From Paramagnetospirillum marisnigri (lineage in GTDB: Bacteria; Pseudomonadota; Alphaproteobacteria; Rhodospirillales; Magnetospirillaceae): a stretch of 64,000 bases of DNA. The stretch covers positions 186,001 through 250,000 of the forward strand of contig NZ_LWQT01000077.1 of NCBI RefSeq assembly GCF_001650715.1, given 5' to 3'. A model generated the notes under the pieces. That model had not been told where the DNA came from. It was given only the letters and a program-made list of their open reading frames with translations, and made no database searches. This document shows, piece by piece, positions 26,653 to 35,913 of this stretch. Position numbers and translations under genes: made by a program. Within the stretch, counting starts at the first letter, position 1. The number at the start of each line of letters is the position of its first letter.

Positions 26653-27878
26653 GGGATAGGGGCGCGCAAGGTGGCCGGGCGACAGAAGCGCTTCAGGTCC
26701 TTGGCGCCGCCACCTTCGGCCACCACCCGGGCAAGCCCGTCCATATCCTCGGCGATCAGGCCGGACAGCACCTCGATGCCGTAGGAGAACAGCCGGGGCG
26801 TCAGCGGCGCCCCCGGCCCCACCAGGGCGACGCGGGAATCGCGGGCCAGGGTCAGCAGGCGCGGCAGCGAGCGGTTGGCCAGGGTGGCCGAGGTGATGAT
26901 CACCGTTTCGGCCGCCGGAAGCAGGGTTTCCGCCGCCTCTTCCGGATACTGGCCGGGACCGGGGCGGCGGTCGATGACCTTGATGCCGGGCAGGCGCTGT
27001 TCCACCGATGGAAAGGCGCCGATCACCACCGCCTCGCCCTCGGGACGGCCAAAGCTGTCGAGGCCGTTGTCGCGCTCGGCCTCCAGGTCGAAACGGTTGT
27101 AATGGGCGTTGCAGGCGGCGACGCCCAGGGCCACGTCGAAGGGATTGTTGGAGCGCACCAGGGCCGCCAGTTCCGACAGTGCTCCGCCCGCCCGGTCCCC
27201 CGCCTGGGGGGCGGCGAGACAGGCGGGTGTCCCCCGTTCCGGCGTCTGGGCCAGGCCGACGCCATCCTCCGTTTCCACCATGGTCCAGTTGAGCCCCACG
27301 ACCACCCGCTTCACCTTGGCCTCGCCCACGCCCTGGGCCATGTCGGCATAAAGGTGCTTCGGCCCCCACCAGCGCCACAGCGCCGCCCAGGTGGGCGGCA
27401 GCAGGTCGGTGCGCCCGCCGGTGAAGTCCACCCATTCACCGATCAGCACGCCGGGCACTGCGGTCAGCACCGGCAGGCCTTCCGCCACGGCGGCCAGCAT
27501 GTCGGAGGCCAGCCCCTGGCCCTCGCATTCCGACTTGGAGAATTTGTTGACGAAGACCAGGTCGGCGCGGCCTTCCACGGCGCGACGCATGGCGCCCGAG
27601 GCCTCGGCCAGCGCCTGGCTGTCCAGGATGCAGGCCTTGGAGGCCTTGCCCAGGCTCTGGCCGATGGAGAGCGTGCGGCCGGTATCCAGTTCGGTCACCG
27701 TCATGTCGGTCTTGCGGCCATCCTCGGCCCGCTGGGTGTGCTGGATCAGCCCGCCCACCTTGAAGCCGCGCGCCAGCAGATCGGCGGCGAAATCGGCCAG
27801 CAGCCGTTCGGGCGGGTTGCCTGGGGCGTATATGACGGCGCCGATGGGGGGCACACCGGGTTGGGCGGTGACGGTCAT
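26649..27878 (-). CDS. Fusion of DUF2478 (P-loop NTPase-like) and DUF4213/DUF364 (metal-chelation-like) domains
   Basis: 409 residues. The N-terminal part (about 10-160: [47 protein letters not shown]) fits DUF2478, a MobB-related family seen near nitrogenase and molybdenum genes. The C-terminal part (about 165-400: [51 protein letters not shown]) fits DUF4213 plus DUF364, called a putative heavy-metal chelation domain. The two are normally separate proteins. ATG at 27878 has AAGGA 7 nt upstream and is preferred over a start 8 codons earlier. It is divergent to moaA (94 nt) and overlaps a glycosyltransferase gene. A molybdenum-handling role is an inference. Confidence 0.8.
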   Translation of the reverse strand: MTVTAQPGVPPIGAVIYAPGNPPERLLADFAADLLARGFKVGGLIQHTQRAEDGRKTDMTVTELDTGRTLSIGQSLGKASKACILDSQALAEASGAMRRAVEGRADLVFVNKFSKSECEGQGLASDMLAAVAEGLPVLTAVPGVLIGEWVDFTGGRTDLLPPTWAALWRWWGPKHLYADMAQGVGEAKVKRVVVGLNWTMVETEDGVGLAQTPERGTPACLAAPQAGDRAGGALSELAALVRSNNPFDVALGVAACNAHYNRFDLEAERDNGLDSFGRPEGEAVVIGAFPSVEQRLPGIKVIDRRPGPGQYPEEAAETLLPAAETVIITSATLANRSLPRLLTLARDSRVALVGPGAPLTPRLFSYGIEVLSGLIAEDMDGLARVVAEGGGAKDLKRFCRPATLRAPIP

Positions 27879-27972
27879 GGGCGGGTCCTTGATCAAAGCC
27901 ATTCCTGTTCTTCACAAGGCTTCCTATATATCATCTCGGCAAGCCCCCGCCGAGGGGCATGGAGGAACCGTC

Positions 27973-28959
27973 ATGATCGATCCGTTCGGACGCCGCGTCA
28001 CCTATCTGCGCGTCTCGGTCACCGACCGCTGTGACCTGCGCTGCGTCTATTGCATGGGCGAGGATATGCACTTCCTGCCCAAGGCGGACATCCTGTCACT
28101 GGAAGAGCTGGAGCGTCTGTGCGGCGCCTTCGTGCGGGCCGGTGTGCGCAAGATCCGCCTGACCGGCGGCGAGCCCCTGGTCCGGCGCGGCATCATGAGC
28201 CTGGTGGACAATCTGGGCGGACTGGTGAAATCGGGCGATCTCGACGAACTGACGCTGACCACCAACGCCACCCAGCTGGCGAAATACGCCGATGGACTGG
28301 CCCAGGCCGGGGTCAAGCGCATCAACATCTCGCTGGACAGCCTGGACCCCGAGCGGTTCCAGGCCATCACCCGCTGGGGCAAGCTCGATCAGGTGATCGA
28401 GGGCATCATGGCGGCCAAGGCGGCCGGGCTGGCGGTCAAGATCAACACCGTCGCCCTCAAGGACGGCAACGAGGACGAGCACGACCATCTGGTGGACTGG
28501 TGCGGCAGCCATGGCTTCGACCTCACCTTCATCGAAACCATGCCCATGGGTGAGATCCATGCCGACCGCACCGAGCAGTATCTGCCGCTGTCGCTGGTGC
28601 GTTCCCGCCTGGAAAGCCGCTGGACCCTGACCGACATCGACTATCGTACCGGCGGCCCCGCCACCTATGTGCGGGTGGAGGAGACCGGGCGGCGTATCGG
28701 CTTCATCACCCCACTGACCCATAATTTCTGCGAAAGCTGCAACCGGGTCCGCGTCACCTGCACCGGCACGCTTTACATGTGCCTGGGCCAGAACGACGCC
28801 GCCGATCTGCGCGCCCCCCTGCGGGCCAGCGAATCCGACCATCTGCTGGAAGCCGCCATCGCCGAGGCCATCACCCGCAAGCCCAAGGGCCACGACTTCA
28901 TCATCGATCGCAACGCCCATCCGGCGGTCAGCCGCCACATGAGCGTGACCGGCGGCTGA
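27973..28959 (+). CDS. moaA: GTP 3',8-cyclase MoaA
   Basis: Radical-SAM enzyme for the first step of molybdenum cofactor synthesis, GTP to 3',8-cyclo-GTP. The 328 residues hold the N-terminal cluster motif CDLRCVYC (Cys20, Cys24, Cys27), the SAM-site TGGEP (64-68), the C-terminal cluster [13 protein letters not shown] with Cys253, Cys256 and Cys270, and the conserved C-terminal GG. The start follows GGAGGA by about 7 nt. Its product would be needed by the molybdenum hydroxylase at 3.3-5.9 kb. No other moa/moe gene is next to it. Confidence 0.97.
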   Translation: MIDPFGRRVTYLRVSVTDRCDLRCVYCMGEDMHFLPKADILSLEELERLCGAFVRAGVRKIRLTGGEPLVRRGIMSLVDNLGGLVKSGDLDELTLTTNATQLAKYADGLAQAGVKRINISLDSLDPERFQAITRWGKLDQVIEGIMAAKAAGLAVKINTVALKDGNEDEHDHLVDWCGSHGFDLTFIETMPMGEIHADRTEQYLPLSLVRSRLESRWTLTDIDYRTGGPATYVRVEETGRRIGFITPLTHNFCESCNRVRVTCTGTLYMCLGQNDAADLRAPLRASESDHLLEAAIAEAITRKPKGHDFIIDRNAHPAVSRHMSVTGG

Positions 28960-29004
28960 TAAAGGCTGTATACTCGCCTTTCGCTTCCCGCCTTCGAGGC
29001 TGTC

Positions 29005-29772
29005 ATGAATTTCTCCTCCATCGCCTTCGTCGGCGCCGAGACCGAGGCCGCCAAGGCGGCGCTGGGTCGGCTGAAGGACCGCTATCCCCATGTGGCGCCC
29101 GAGGAGGCCGACCTGATCGTCGCCCTGGGGGGCGATGGTTTCATGCTGGAAACCCTGCACCGCTTCATCGCCCGCAAGGTTCCCATCTACGGAATCAACC
29201 GGGGATCGGTGGGCTTCCTGATGAATGCCTTCCGCGAGCACGGCCTGATCGAGCGGCTGTCCAAGGCCCAGACCGTCACCCTGCATCCCTTGCGCATGAA
29301 GGCCAGGACCGGCGCGGGCGAGGTGGTGGAAGCCCTGGCCATGAACGAGGTATCGCTGCTGCGCGAAACCCGCCAGGCCGCCAAGCTGCGCATTCGCGTC
29401 GATCACAAGGTGCGCCTCGACGAGTTGATCTGCGACGGCATCCTGCTGTCGACCCCGGCGGGCAGCACCGCCTACAACCTGTCGGCCCATGGCCCCATCA
29501 TCCCGCTGGGGGCGGGCATCACCGCGCTGACCCCCATCAGCCCGTTCAGACCCCGGCGCTGGCGCGGCGCCCTGCTGCCCCATACCGCCAAGGTGCTGTT
29601 CGAGATCCAGGAAGCGGGAAAGCGGCCGGTCAGCGCCGTGGCCGACTATACCGAGGTGCGCGACGTGGTCGAGGTGGAGGTCAGCGAGGACCGCTCCTCG
29701 CACCTGACCCTGCTGTTCGATCCCGAGCATAACCTGGAAGAGCGCATCATCGCCGAGCAGTTCCTGCCGTGA
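29005..29772 (+). CDS. nadK: NAD kinase
   Basis: Phosphorylates NAD to NADP. The 255 residues carry LGGDGFML (41-48) with the catalytic Asp44 region, [10 protein letters not shown], and [20 protein letters not shown], the NAD-binding core. The length is normal for the short alphaproteobacterial form. A GAGG lies 6 nt before the ATG. The stop overlaps the start of the following membrane-protein gene by 1 nt (TGATG), so the two are co-translated. Confidence 0.95.
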   Translation: MNFSSIAFVGAETEAAKAALGRLKDRYPHVAPEEADLIVALGGDGFMLETLHRFIARKVPIYGINRGSVGFLMNAFREHGLIERLSKAQTVTLHPLRMKARTGAGEVVEALAMNEVSLLRETRQAAKLRIRVDHKVRLDELICDGILLSTPAGSTAYNLSAHGPIIPLGAGITALTPISPFRPRRWRGALLPHTAKVLFEIQEAGKRPVSAVADYTEVRDVVEVEVSEDRSSHLTLLFDPEHNLEERIIAEQFLP

Positions 29773-30818
29773 TGGCCGCCCCTTGGCGGCAATGGCTGCT
29801 GGGGCTCGGCCTCGGCGGCGCGGGCGGAGCGCTGTTCGCCGCCCTCGACCTGCCGCTGCCCTGGATGCTGGGCGCGCTCGCCGTCACCACCGCCGCCTCG
29901 CTGTCGGGCCTGGGACCGGCGGTGCCCCCGCCGCTGCGCGCCACCATGATCGGGGTGCTGGGCCTGATGCTGGGCAGCGCCTTCACCCCCGACCTGCCCG
30001 AGCGGGCGGCACGCTGGAGCACCAGCCTGGTCGTCCTGTTCCTTGCCATGGTGGCCACCACCGCCCTGGTGGTGGCCTATCTGCGCCGCGCCGCCGCCAT
30101 GGACCCGGTCACCGCCTATTTTTCCGGAGCCCCCGGCGGCATCAACGAGATGGTGATCACCGGCACCGCTCTGGGCGGCGATGAACGCACCATCGCCTTG
30201 TCCCATTCCCTGCGCATTCTGCTGATCGTGTTCACCGTGCCGTTCGGCTATCGCCTGATCGCCCATGTCCAATCCATCCCCATGGCGCAAAGCATGGGAA
30301 GCCTGGCCGATCTGGCGGGCACCGACGCCCTGGCGCTGCTGGCCAGCGCCATCTCGGGCGCCCTGATCGCGAAGCTGATCCGACTGCCCGCCTGGCCGCT
30401 GACCGGCCCCATGCTCATGAGCGCCGGGCTGCATCTGGCCGCCCTCAGCGCCGCCAGACCCCCGGCGGAACTGGTGATCGTCGCCCAGGTGGTGACCGGC
30501 GCCTCCATCGGCGCGCGCTTTCGCGGCCTGGGATGGTCCGAGGTGGCGGCGATGGTTCGCCCGGCACTGGGGGCCACCGCAGTGATGCTGGTAGTGTCGG
30601 CGGCGGCGGCGGCCGGGCTGGCGGCGGTGTCCGACCTGCCCTTTCCCGCCCTGCTGCTGGCCTTCGTGCCCGGCGGCATCGCCGAGATGTGCCTGGTGGC
30701 CCTGGCGCTGGGCCAGGACGTGGCCTTCGTCTCCACCCATCACATGATCCGGGTGGTGCTGGTGATCATGCTGGCGCCACCCGCCTTCCACCTGCTGCAG
30801 CGGATGGGGGGAAAATAA
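29772..30818 (+). CDS. AbrB-family integral membrane protein
   Basis: 348 residues, about ten hydrophobic helices, with the internal duplication of the AbrB (PF05145) membrane family: paired glycine-rich segments such as LPLPWMLGALAVTTAASLSG and LPAWPLTGPMLMSAGLHLAA, and the repeated loop FSGAPGGINEMVI and FVPGGIAEMCLV. The family was once annotated as putative ammonia monooxygenase; its transport or regulatory role is unsettled. ATG at 29772 is favoured over the GTG one codon earlier. No binding protein or ATPase is associated. Confidence 0.85.
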   Translation: MAAPWRQWLLGLGLGGAGGALFAALDLPLPWMLGALAVTTAASLSGLGPAVPPPLRATMIGVLGLMLGSAFTPDLPERAARWSTSLVVLFLAMVATTALVVAYLRRAAAMDPVTAYFSGAPGGINEMVITGTALGGDERTIALSHSLRILLIVFTVPFGYRLIAHVQSIPMAQSMGSLADLAGTDALALLASAISGALIAKLIRLPAWPLTGPMLMSAGLHLAALSAARPPAELVIVAQVVTGASIGARFRGLGWSEVAAMVRPALGATAVMLVVSAAAAAGLAAVSDLPFPALLLAFVPGGIAEMCLVALALGQDVAFVSTHHMIRVVLVIMLAPPAFHLLQRMGGK

Positions 30819-30846
30819 AATGGCCGCCCCGTTACCGGGGCGGCCA
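30812..30846 (-). terminator. Rho-independent terminator of the phasin gene
   Basis: An 11-bp perfect stem, TGGCCGCCCCG/CGGGGCGGCCA (30821-30831 and 30836-30846), with loop TTAC. On the minus strand it is followed by a T-rich tract (complement of AAAATAAAA, 30812-30820). It lies 30 nt past the phasin stop and between convergent genes, so it may also slow plus-strand transcripts, though that side lacks a T tract. Confidence 0.85.
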
Positions 30847-30875
30847 TCCGTTCGTTCACCGGAAAGCGGCGAAGA

Positions 30876-31313
30876 TTACTTCTTGCCGGCCTTCACGAAC
30901 ACCTCACGGGCCTCGTCGAGGCTCTGGGTGAAGCGCTTGTTCAGCAGGTCGAAGGCCTCGGAATTGGCCTTGGCGATCATCTCGGCCAGCTCGCGGGCAT
31001 TGCCCAGGGCGCGCTCGAAGGCGTCCTTGGCGAACTCGGCCTGCTTGGCGGCCTTGTCCTGGGGGGTGCCGGGCTCGGCGAAATCCTTGGAAACCTGGGC
31101 CACTTCGTCCATGGTCTGGCGCAGGATCTCGACCTGACGCTTCACCACGTTCTGCAGGCCCTCGAAGGCCAGCTTGTTGGCCTGGGTCAGCGCTTCGATG
31201 TTCTTGCGCTGATTGGCAACGATGGTCTCGACATCCACGCCGGGGACCTTGAAGTCACCCAGGTACTTGCTGACGTCGAAATCGAAAAACTGTTCAGTCT
31301 GCTTGGCGGCCAT
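30876..31313 (-). CDS. Phasin-family protein
   Basis: 145-residue, all-helical protein with the phasin domain (TIVANQRKNIEALTQANKLA, then FEGLQNVVKRQVEILRQTMD and a C-terminal amphipathic helix). Phasins coat polyhydroxybutyrate granules. The start at MAAKQTEQFFDFD is chosen because GGAG lies about 8 nt upstream; the frame extends 15 codons further but without support. It has its own terminator and a 122-nt upstream gap, so it is a single-gene unit. PHB storage is typical of Magnetospirillum. Confidence 0.9.
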   Translation of the reverse strand: MAAKQTEQFFDFDVSKYLGDFKVPGVDVETIVANQRKNIEALTQANKLAFEGLQNVVKRQVEILRQTMDEVAQVSKDFAEPGTPQDKAAKQAEFAKDAFERALGNARELAEMIAKANSEAFDLLNKRFTQSLDEAREVFVKAGKK

Positions 31314-31435
31314 TGTGGCGTCTCCAACCGAGAGGGTTTTGTGCGGTGCAGCGAACATAATCTCGCAGGTGCGAAAGAGTCAATCAGACTCAACCGCTTT
31401 GTGACGAAATATACTAAGGATGCATATTTATACTG

Positions 31436-32224
31436 TCATCCGGCAAGTTCCCGCCCTCGCCGGACGGCAGCCTCCACCGCTTGATTCATCAGGCCGGGCA
31501 GGCCGTTACTGTCGGCCATCAGCACCCCCAGGGCGGCAGCGGTCGTACCACCCGGGCTGGTGACATTCTGGCGAAGCTGCGCAGCGCTTTCCGATGATTG
31601 CCGCAGCAACTCGCCCGATCCCGCCACGGTGGCACGGGCCAGACGCACCGCCAGATCCTCGGGCAGGCCCTGGGCCACCCCCGCTTGGGCCATGACCTCG
31701 GCCAGCAGGAACAGGTAGGCCGGGCCGGACCCCGAAACGGCGGTGACCGCGTCCATCAGGCTCTCGTCCTCGATCCAGCCGACCTCGCCCACGGCCGAGA
31801 GCAGCGTTTCGGCCAAGAGGCGCTGGGCGTCGCCGATGCCGGAACCGGCACAACAGACGGTGATGCCGCGCCGCACCGCCGCCGGAGTATTGGGCATGGC
31901 GCGGATAATGGCGGCCGACGGGCCGAGATGGGTCCGGAAGAAGTCGATGGGCTTGCCCGCCGCGATGGACAGGAACACCGCGCCCTGGAAGCGCGCATAG
32001 GGGGGCAGGACCTGGGCCATGACCTGGGGCTTGACCGCCAGCACCACCACATCGGGATTGAACCCGGCCGGAATGGCGGCCTGGTCGGCCATCACGGCGA
32101 CGCCGAGCGCGGGCAGGGCGGGTTCCACCACCACCATGTCGGCGGCGGCGATGCCCTGGTCCAGCCAGCCCGACAGCAGGGCCGAGCCCATCTTGCCGCA
32201 GCCCACCAGCAGAATCTTGGTCAT
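31436..32224 (-). CDS. proC: Pyrroline-5-carboxylate reductase
   Basis: Last step of proline synthesis, NAD(P)H-dependent reduction of pyrroline-5-carboxylate. The 262 residues start with the Rossmann motif ILLVGCGKMGSALLSGW (4-20), have VKPQVMAQVLPP, MPNTPAAVRRGITV, and the family signature around AVSGSGPAYLFLLAEVMAQA. The C-terminal LRQNVTSPGGTTAAAL is complete. It is 16 nt from the upstream YbjN gene, so they probably form an operon with ubiK upstream. Confidence 0.95.
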   Translation of the reverse strand: MTKILLVGCGKMGSALLSGWLDQGIAAADMVVVEPALPALGVAVMADQAAIPAGFNPDVVVLAVKPQVMAQVLPPYARFQGAVFLSIAAGKPIDFFRTHLGPSAAIIRAMPNTPAAVRRGITVCCAGSGIGDAQRLLAETLLSAVGEVGWIEDESLMDAVTAVSGSGPAYLFLLAEVMAQAGVAQGLPEDLAVRLARATVAGSGELLRQSSESAAQLRQNVTSPGGTTAAALGVLMADSNGLPGLMNQAVEAAVRRGRELAG

Positions 32225-32240
32225 GTCGAAAACTCCGGGA

Positions 32241-32747
32241 TCACGCCTCGCCGGCGGTTTCCAGCAGCGAGGCGGCGACCGCCTCGCGGGCGGACTTGCC
32301 GCCCCAGATCACGAACTGGAAGGCGGGATAGAACCGCTCGCACTCGGCGACGGCCAGATCCATCAGATCCTCCACCTGTTCCGGCGACAGGCCGGCACCA
32401 CCGGCCAGCAGCGAGGTATGGCGGAACATGGGCACGCAGTCCTCGTCCCATAGACCGAAATGGCCCAGCCACAGCTTCTCGTTGATCAGGGCCAGCAATT
32501 CGCAGATGGCGGTGCGCTTGGGCGTGGGCACCTTCATGTCGAAGGCGCAGGTGAAGTGCATGGCCCCCATATCCTCGCGCCAGGCGAAGTATAGGGAGTA
32601 ATTGCACCACTGGCCGGGAACCTCGGCGGCCAGTTCTTCATCGCTGCGGCGATCGAAAGCCCAGTCATTGGCGGAAACGATCCGTTCGACCATATCGACG
32701 GGATTGGCAGCCGGGTCGTCGTCCCCATAAGCGGCGGTTAAGGTCAT
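32241..32747 (-). CDS. YbjN-domain protein
   Basis: 168 residues from ATG at 32747, which has GGAGG 8 nt upstream; a longer frame start 23 codons earlier has no such site. The sequence (ERIVSANDWAFDRRSDEELA, YFAWREDMGAMHFTCAFDMK, FGLWDEDCVPMFRHTSLLAG) fits the alphaproteobacterial YbjN family, which resembles type III secretion chaperones in fold. E. coli YbjN affects motility and stress response, but the molecular role is unknown. It lies between ubiK and proC. Confidence 0.82.
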   Translation of the reverse strand: MTLTAAYGDDDPAANPVDMVERIVSANDWAFDRRSDEELAAEVPGQWCNYSLYFAWREDMGAMHFTCAFDMKVPTPKRTAICELLALINEKLWLGHFGLWDEDCVPMFRHTSLLAGGAGLSPEQVEDLMDLAVAECERFYPAFQFVIWGGKSAREAVAASLLETAGEA

Positions 32748-32908
32748 GCCTGAGCCCTCCTTGGCATGGCTACCGTCCGGTGCCGGACCTGAATCAAACC
32801 CTTGTGTTTGGTTCACAAGCGTTCACACAAGGGCTAGCCAACCACACGCCCCGATTCGGCGCAAGGCATTATTGAGTCTGTATTTGTGAATTTTTGTGGA
32901 TAACCAGA

Positions 32909-33217
32909 TCAGGTCTTTGGCTTGGGCGGTGCCTTGGCCTTGGGCGCCGTCCCCTTGGGCGCGGCGGCGGCTTCGGCCAACAGGGCCTCCAGCGCCGCGA
33001 CCCGCGCCTCCAAAGCCTCCTGCTCCTCGCGCGCCTTGGCGGCCATGGCGCGGACCACCTCGAACTCCTCGCGGGTCACCAGATCCAGGCTGGCGGTGAC
33101 ACGCTCGAACTGCTGGCGGACCATGGCTTCCATTTCGGCCTTGAGGCCGGACAGGGCGCCCATGGCGCCGCCAGCCACCCGGGCCAGGTCGTCGAAGAAG
33201 GGGTTTTGGCTTTGCAT
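32909..33217 (-). CDS. ubiK: UbiK-type accessory factor (BMFP domain)
   Basis: 102 residues. The N-terminal amphipathic helix (NPFFDDLARVAGGAMGALSG) and the central coiled coil (FERVTASLDLVTREEFEVVR onwards, about 35-80) are the BMFP/DUF526 pattern. The tail is Ala/Lys/Pro rich. UbiK in E. coli binds UbiJ and lipids and supports the ubiquinone biosynthesis complex under oxygen. Start at 33217 is set by GAGG 5 nt upstream. It precedes ybjN and proC on the same strand, after a 161-nt gap. Confidence 0.85.
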   Translation of the reverse strand: MQSQNPFFDDLARVAGGAMGALSGLKAEMEAMVRQQFERVTASLDLVTREEFEVVRAMAAKAREEQEALEARVAALEALLAEAAAAPKGTAPKAKAPPKPKT

Positions 33218-33271
33218 GTCGGCCTCGCGTCTGATGGTCGGCATCCATTATGGCCGCCGTCCCCGGCTTTG

Positions 33272-34291
33272 TCACTTTTCTCCGGCGTCGCTGACCCCGG
33301 CCTCGGCGAAGGTGGCCATGCCGGTGTGGCAGGCCACCGCCGCCCGCACCAGCCCCACCGCCACCGCCGCGCCCGAGCCCTCGCCCAGGCGCATGCCCAG
33401 GTCCAGCAGCGCCGCCTTGCCCAGCCGCTCGATCAGGCGGCGATGGCCGGGCTCCACCGAGACATGCCCCACCATGCAATGATCGAGCGCCCCTGGGCGT
33501 TCCACCGCCAGGGCCGCCACCGCCGCCGTGGTGACATAGCCGTCCAGCAGCACCGGCACCCGCCGCAGCCGCGCCGCCAGAACGGCCCCCGCCATGGCCG
33601 CCAGTTCACGGCCGCCGAGGCAGCGCAGGATGTCCAGCGCCGACTGCCCGCCATGGCGGGCGACGCCCTCGGCCACCACCTGGATCTTGCGCGCCAGGGC
33701 GCCGCCCTCGACACCGGTGCCGCGCCCGGTCCAGTCCGCCGCCTCGCCGCCGAACAGGGCGCAGGACACCGCCGCCGCCGGGGTGGTGTTGCCGATGCCC
33801 ATCTCGCCGATCACCAACAGGTCGGCATCGGCGGGAACCGAGTCCATGCCCGCCTGGACCGCCGCCACGAACTCGGCCTCGTCCATGGCCGGTGCTTGTG
33901 TGAAGTCGGCGGTGGGGCGGTCGAGATCGAGGGACAGCACCTCCAACTGCACGCCGAAAGCGCCGCACAACTGGTTGATGGCGGCGCCGCCGCGCTGGAA
34001 ATTGGCGACCATCTGCACCGTCACCTCGGCGGGAAAGGCCGAAACCCCCAGCGCCGCCACGCCGTGATTCCCGGCATAGACGCGGGCGACCGGCCGCTCA
34101 AGGCGGGGCGGGTGGCACCCCTGCCAGGCGCACAGCCAGGAGGATAACTCTTCCAATCGTCCCAGCGAGCCGCCGGGCTTGGTCAGTTGCGGCTCGCGCG
34201 CCGCCCACAGAGCCTGGGCGGCGGCATCGGGTCCGGGCAGGTCGGCCAGGACGGTCCGCAAGGACGATACGCTAGAAATAGATAAATTCAA
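33272..34291 (-). CDS. cobT: Nicotinate-nucleotide:dimethylbenzimidazole phosphoribosyltransferase CobT
   Basis: Activates the lower ligand of cobalamin as alpha-ribazole phosphate. The 339 residues include YAGNHGVAALGVSAFPAEVT, FQRGGAAINQL, GEMGIGNTTPAAAV and RLGEGSGAAVA, with the catalytic Glu304. The initiator is TTG at 34291, supported by GGAG 7 nt upstream. It is divergent from cobS by only 53 bp, so the two arms of lower-loop assembly share a regulatory gap. No cobalamin riboswitch fits in that space. Confidence 0.95.
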   Translation of the reverse strand: MNLSISSVSSLRTVLADLPGPDAAAQALWAAREPQLTKPGGSLGRLEELSSWLCAWQGCHPPRLERPVARVYAGNHGVAALGVSAFPAEVTVQMVANFQRGGAAINQLCGAFGVQLEVLSLDLDRPTADFTQAPAMDEAEFVAAVQAGMDSVPADADLLVIGEMGIGNTTPAAAVSCALFGGEAADWTGRGTGVEGGALARKIQVVAEGVARHGGQSALDILRCLGGRELAAMAGAVLAARLRRVPVLLDGYVTTAAVAALAVERPGALDHCMVGHVSVEPGHRRLIERLGKAALLDLGMRLGEGSGAAVAVGLVRAAVACHTGMATFAEAGVSDAGEK

Positions 34292-34344
34292 GGGAGCGCT
34301 CCACCAGATATTGCGTCACCGTCAGGCTCGTCCTATAAACCAGG

Positions 34345-35145
34345 ATGATGAGCGAGTCACCTGTCAACATCTCTTCGCCACCGCCGCCGCCCCCTGGGAA
34401 CTGGCTGGCCGAGCTTCATCTCGCCGCCAGTTTCATGACCCGGCTGCCCCTGCCCGATCCCGGCTATGTCCCGGGCGGCCTGGCGCCCGCCATGCGGACC
34501 TTCCCGCTGGTGGGAGCCGGAGTGGGGCTGGCCGCCGGACTGGTGGGGGCGGCGTCGGCCGCGCTGTTGCCACCCCTGGCCGCCGCCCTGCTGGCGGTGC
34601 TGGCCGGGGTCCTGATCACCGGAGCGCTGCACGAGGACGGATTGGCCGATCTGGCCGATGGGCTAGGCGCGCGAGGCGACACCCAGCGCCGCCTGGAGGT
34701 CATGCGCGATTCCCGCACCGGCGCCTATGGCGTGCTGGCCCTGCTGTTCTCGGTGGGGCTGCGCGCCGCCGCCCTGGCCGCCCTGGGTGGCGGCTGGGCC
34801 ATGGCAACCGCGCTGGTGGCCTCCGCCGCCCTGTCGCGGGCGATGATTCCGGCGGCCATGCAGATTCTGCCGCCCGCCCGGCCCGATGGACTGGGCGCCG
34901 GAGCGGGATCGCCCGATGCCACGGTTGCCGCCACGGCGGCCGCCATCGGCCTCGGCCTTTGTATCCTCTGTCTCGGGTTGGGCGGCGCCTTGGCGGCGGC
35001 ACTGGCGGCGGTGCTGGGCAGTCTGGCGGTGGTCCAGGTGGCGCGACGCGCCATCGGCGGATATACCGGCGACGTGCTGGGCGCGGTGCAGCAGGTGGCG
35101 GAACTCTCCATCCTGCTGGCCGTGGCCGGGATGGTGCGGCCGTGA
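34345..35145 (+). CDS. cobS: Adenosylcobinamide-GDP ribazoletransferase CobS
   Basis: Membrane enzyme joining adenosylcobinamide-GDP and alpha-ribazole (phosphate) to make cobalamin. The 266 residues have several transmembrane helices and the signature HEDGLADLADGLGARGD with its acidic cluster, followed by MRDSRTGAYGVLALL. The start is ATG at 34345 or the adjacent ATG at 34348. The stop overlaps the GTG of the phosphatase gene (GTGA), giving translational coupling with cobC. Confidence 0.94.
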   Translation: MMSESPVNISSPPPPPPGNWLAELHLAASFMTRLPLPDPGYVPGGLAPAMRTFPLVGAGVGLAAGLVGAASAALLPPLAAALLAVLAGVLITGALHEDGLADLADGLGARGDTQRRLEVMRDSRTGAYGVLALLFSVGLRAAALAALGGGWAMATALVASAALSRAMIPAAMQILPPARPDGLGAGAGSPDATVAATAAAIGLGLCILCLGLGGALAAALAAVLGSLAVVQVARRAIGGYTGDVLGAVQQVAELSILLAVAGMVRP

Positions 35146-35750
35146 CCCAGACCGCGACCCGCTGGTGGCTGCTGCGGCACGCGCCGGTCCCTTGCCCATT
35201 CGGCCGCATCCACGGTCGGCTGGACGTGGCCTGCGACACGTCGGAGGACGAGGTCTTTCGCGCCCTCGCCCGCATCCTTCCCATCAACCCGGTCTTGGTG
35301 GAAAGCGGCCTGATCCGCTGCCGCCAGACGGCGGGCGCCCTTGAAGCCGCCGGCCTGCTGCTGCCGCCGCCCATCGTCGAGCCCGATCTGGCCGAGCAGG
35401 ATTTCGGCCGCTGGCAGGGCCGCAGCTGGAGCGACCTGGAGGCCGCCAAGGACCCGGACCTTGCCGCCTTCTGGCGCGACCCGGCCACCGCGACCCCGCC
35501 CGGGGGAGAGAGCTTCGCCGCCGTGATCGAGCGGGTGACGCCGGCGCTTCTGGGCCTCTCCGCCGCCCATCCCGGCCGCGACCTGCTGGCCATCGTCCAT
35601 GCCGGGACCATCCGTGCCGCCCTGGCCCAGGCCCTGGAGCTGTCCGCCGCCCAAGCCCTGCGCTTTTCGGTCCACCCCCTCTCCCTGACCCGGCTGGATT
35701 TCACCGGTGAGGGGTGGCGGGTCGAATGCGTCAACGCCTCGTCTCAATGA
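35142..35750 (+). CDS. cobC: Histidine phosphatase, probable alpha-ribazole phosphatase CobC
   Basis: 202-residue phosphoglycerate-mutase-like phosphatase. The catalytic loop is LLRHAP (a variant of RHG), with the second histidine in [11 protein letters not shown]. Arg and Glu pocket residues are visible in [15 protein letters not shown] and [10 protein letters not shown]. Its place immediately after cobS, overlapping by 4 nt and starting with GTG, points to dephosphorylation of alpha-ribazole phosphate or cobalamin phosphate. The family is broad, so the substrate is inferred from context. Confidence 0.85.
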   Translation: MTQTATRWWLLRHAPVPCPFGRIHGRLDVACDTSEDEVFRALARILPINPVLVESGLIRCRQTAGALEAAGLLLPPPIVEPDLAEQDFGRWQGRSWSDLEAAKDPDLAAFWRDPATATPPGGESFAAVIERVTPALLGLSAAHPGRDLLAIVHAGTIRAALAQALELSAAQALRFSVHPLSLTRLDFTGEGWRVECVNASSQ

Positions 35751-35769
35751 CAGGCCTATTCCTTCGCAT

Positions 35770-35785
35770 TGGCACATGCGTCGCA
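35770..35785 (+). promoter_or_regulatory. Sigma-54-like promoter upstream of the NIT chemoreceptor
   Basis: TGGCACATGCGTCGCA fits the sigma-54 consensus TGGCACG-N4-TTGCW at all but two positions and keeps the GG-to-GC spacing of 10 nt. It is about 128 nt upstream of the chemoreceptor ATG, leaving room for a leader. The gap 35751-35913 has no gene. A sigma-54 promoter fits nitrogen or flagellar control. Confidence 0.5.
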
Positions 35786-35913
35786 GGGTGGGGAAATTTC
35801 GGATTTCGCTACTTCTAAAGAGGTATGCGCAAAGCCTCTTTTTGACTTGCGCCAAGACTTCGATCGCGGGACAAATACAAAACAACTTGGCCGTCTGCGA
35901 TACGGGGTCCACG

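Noticed and set aside
26653-27435. Upstream extension of the GT4 gene at 25534
   Set aside because: This part is out of frame with and fully inside the DUF2478 fusion gene. ATG 26652 with ATGA overlap is the natural start.
34292-34344. Cobalamin riboswitch between cobT and cobS
   Set aside because: The gap is only 53 bp, too short for the roughly 200-nt element, and no B12-box-like motif is present.
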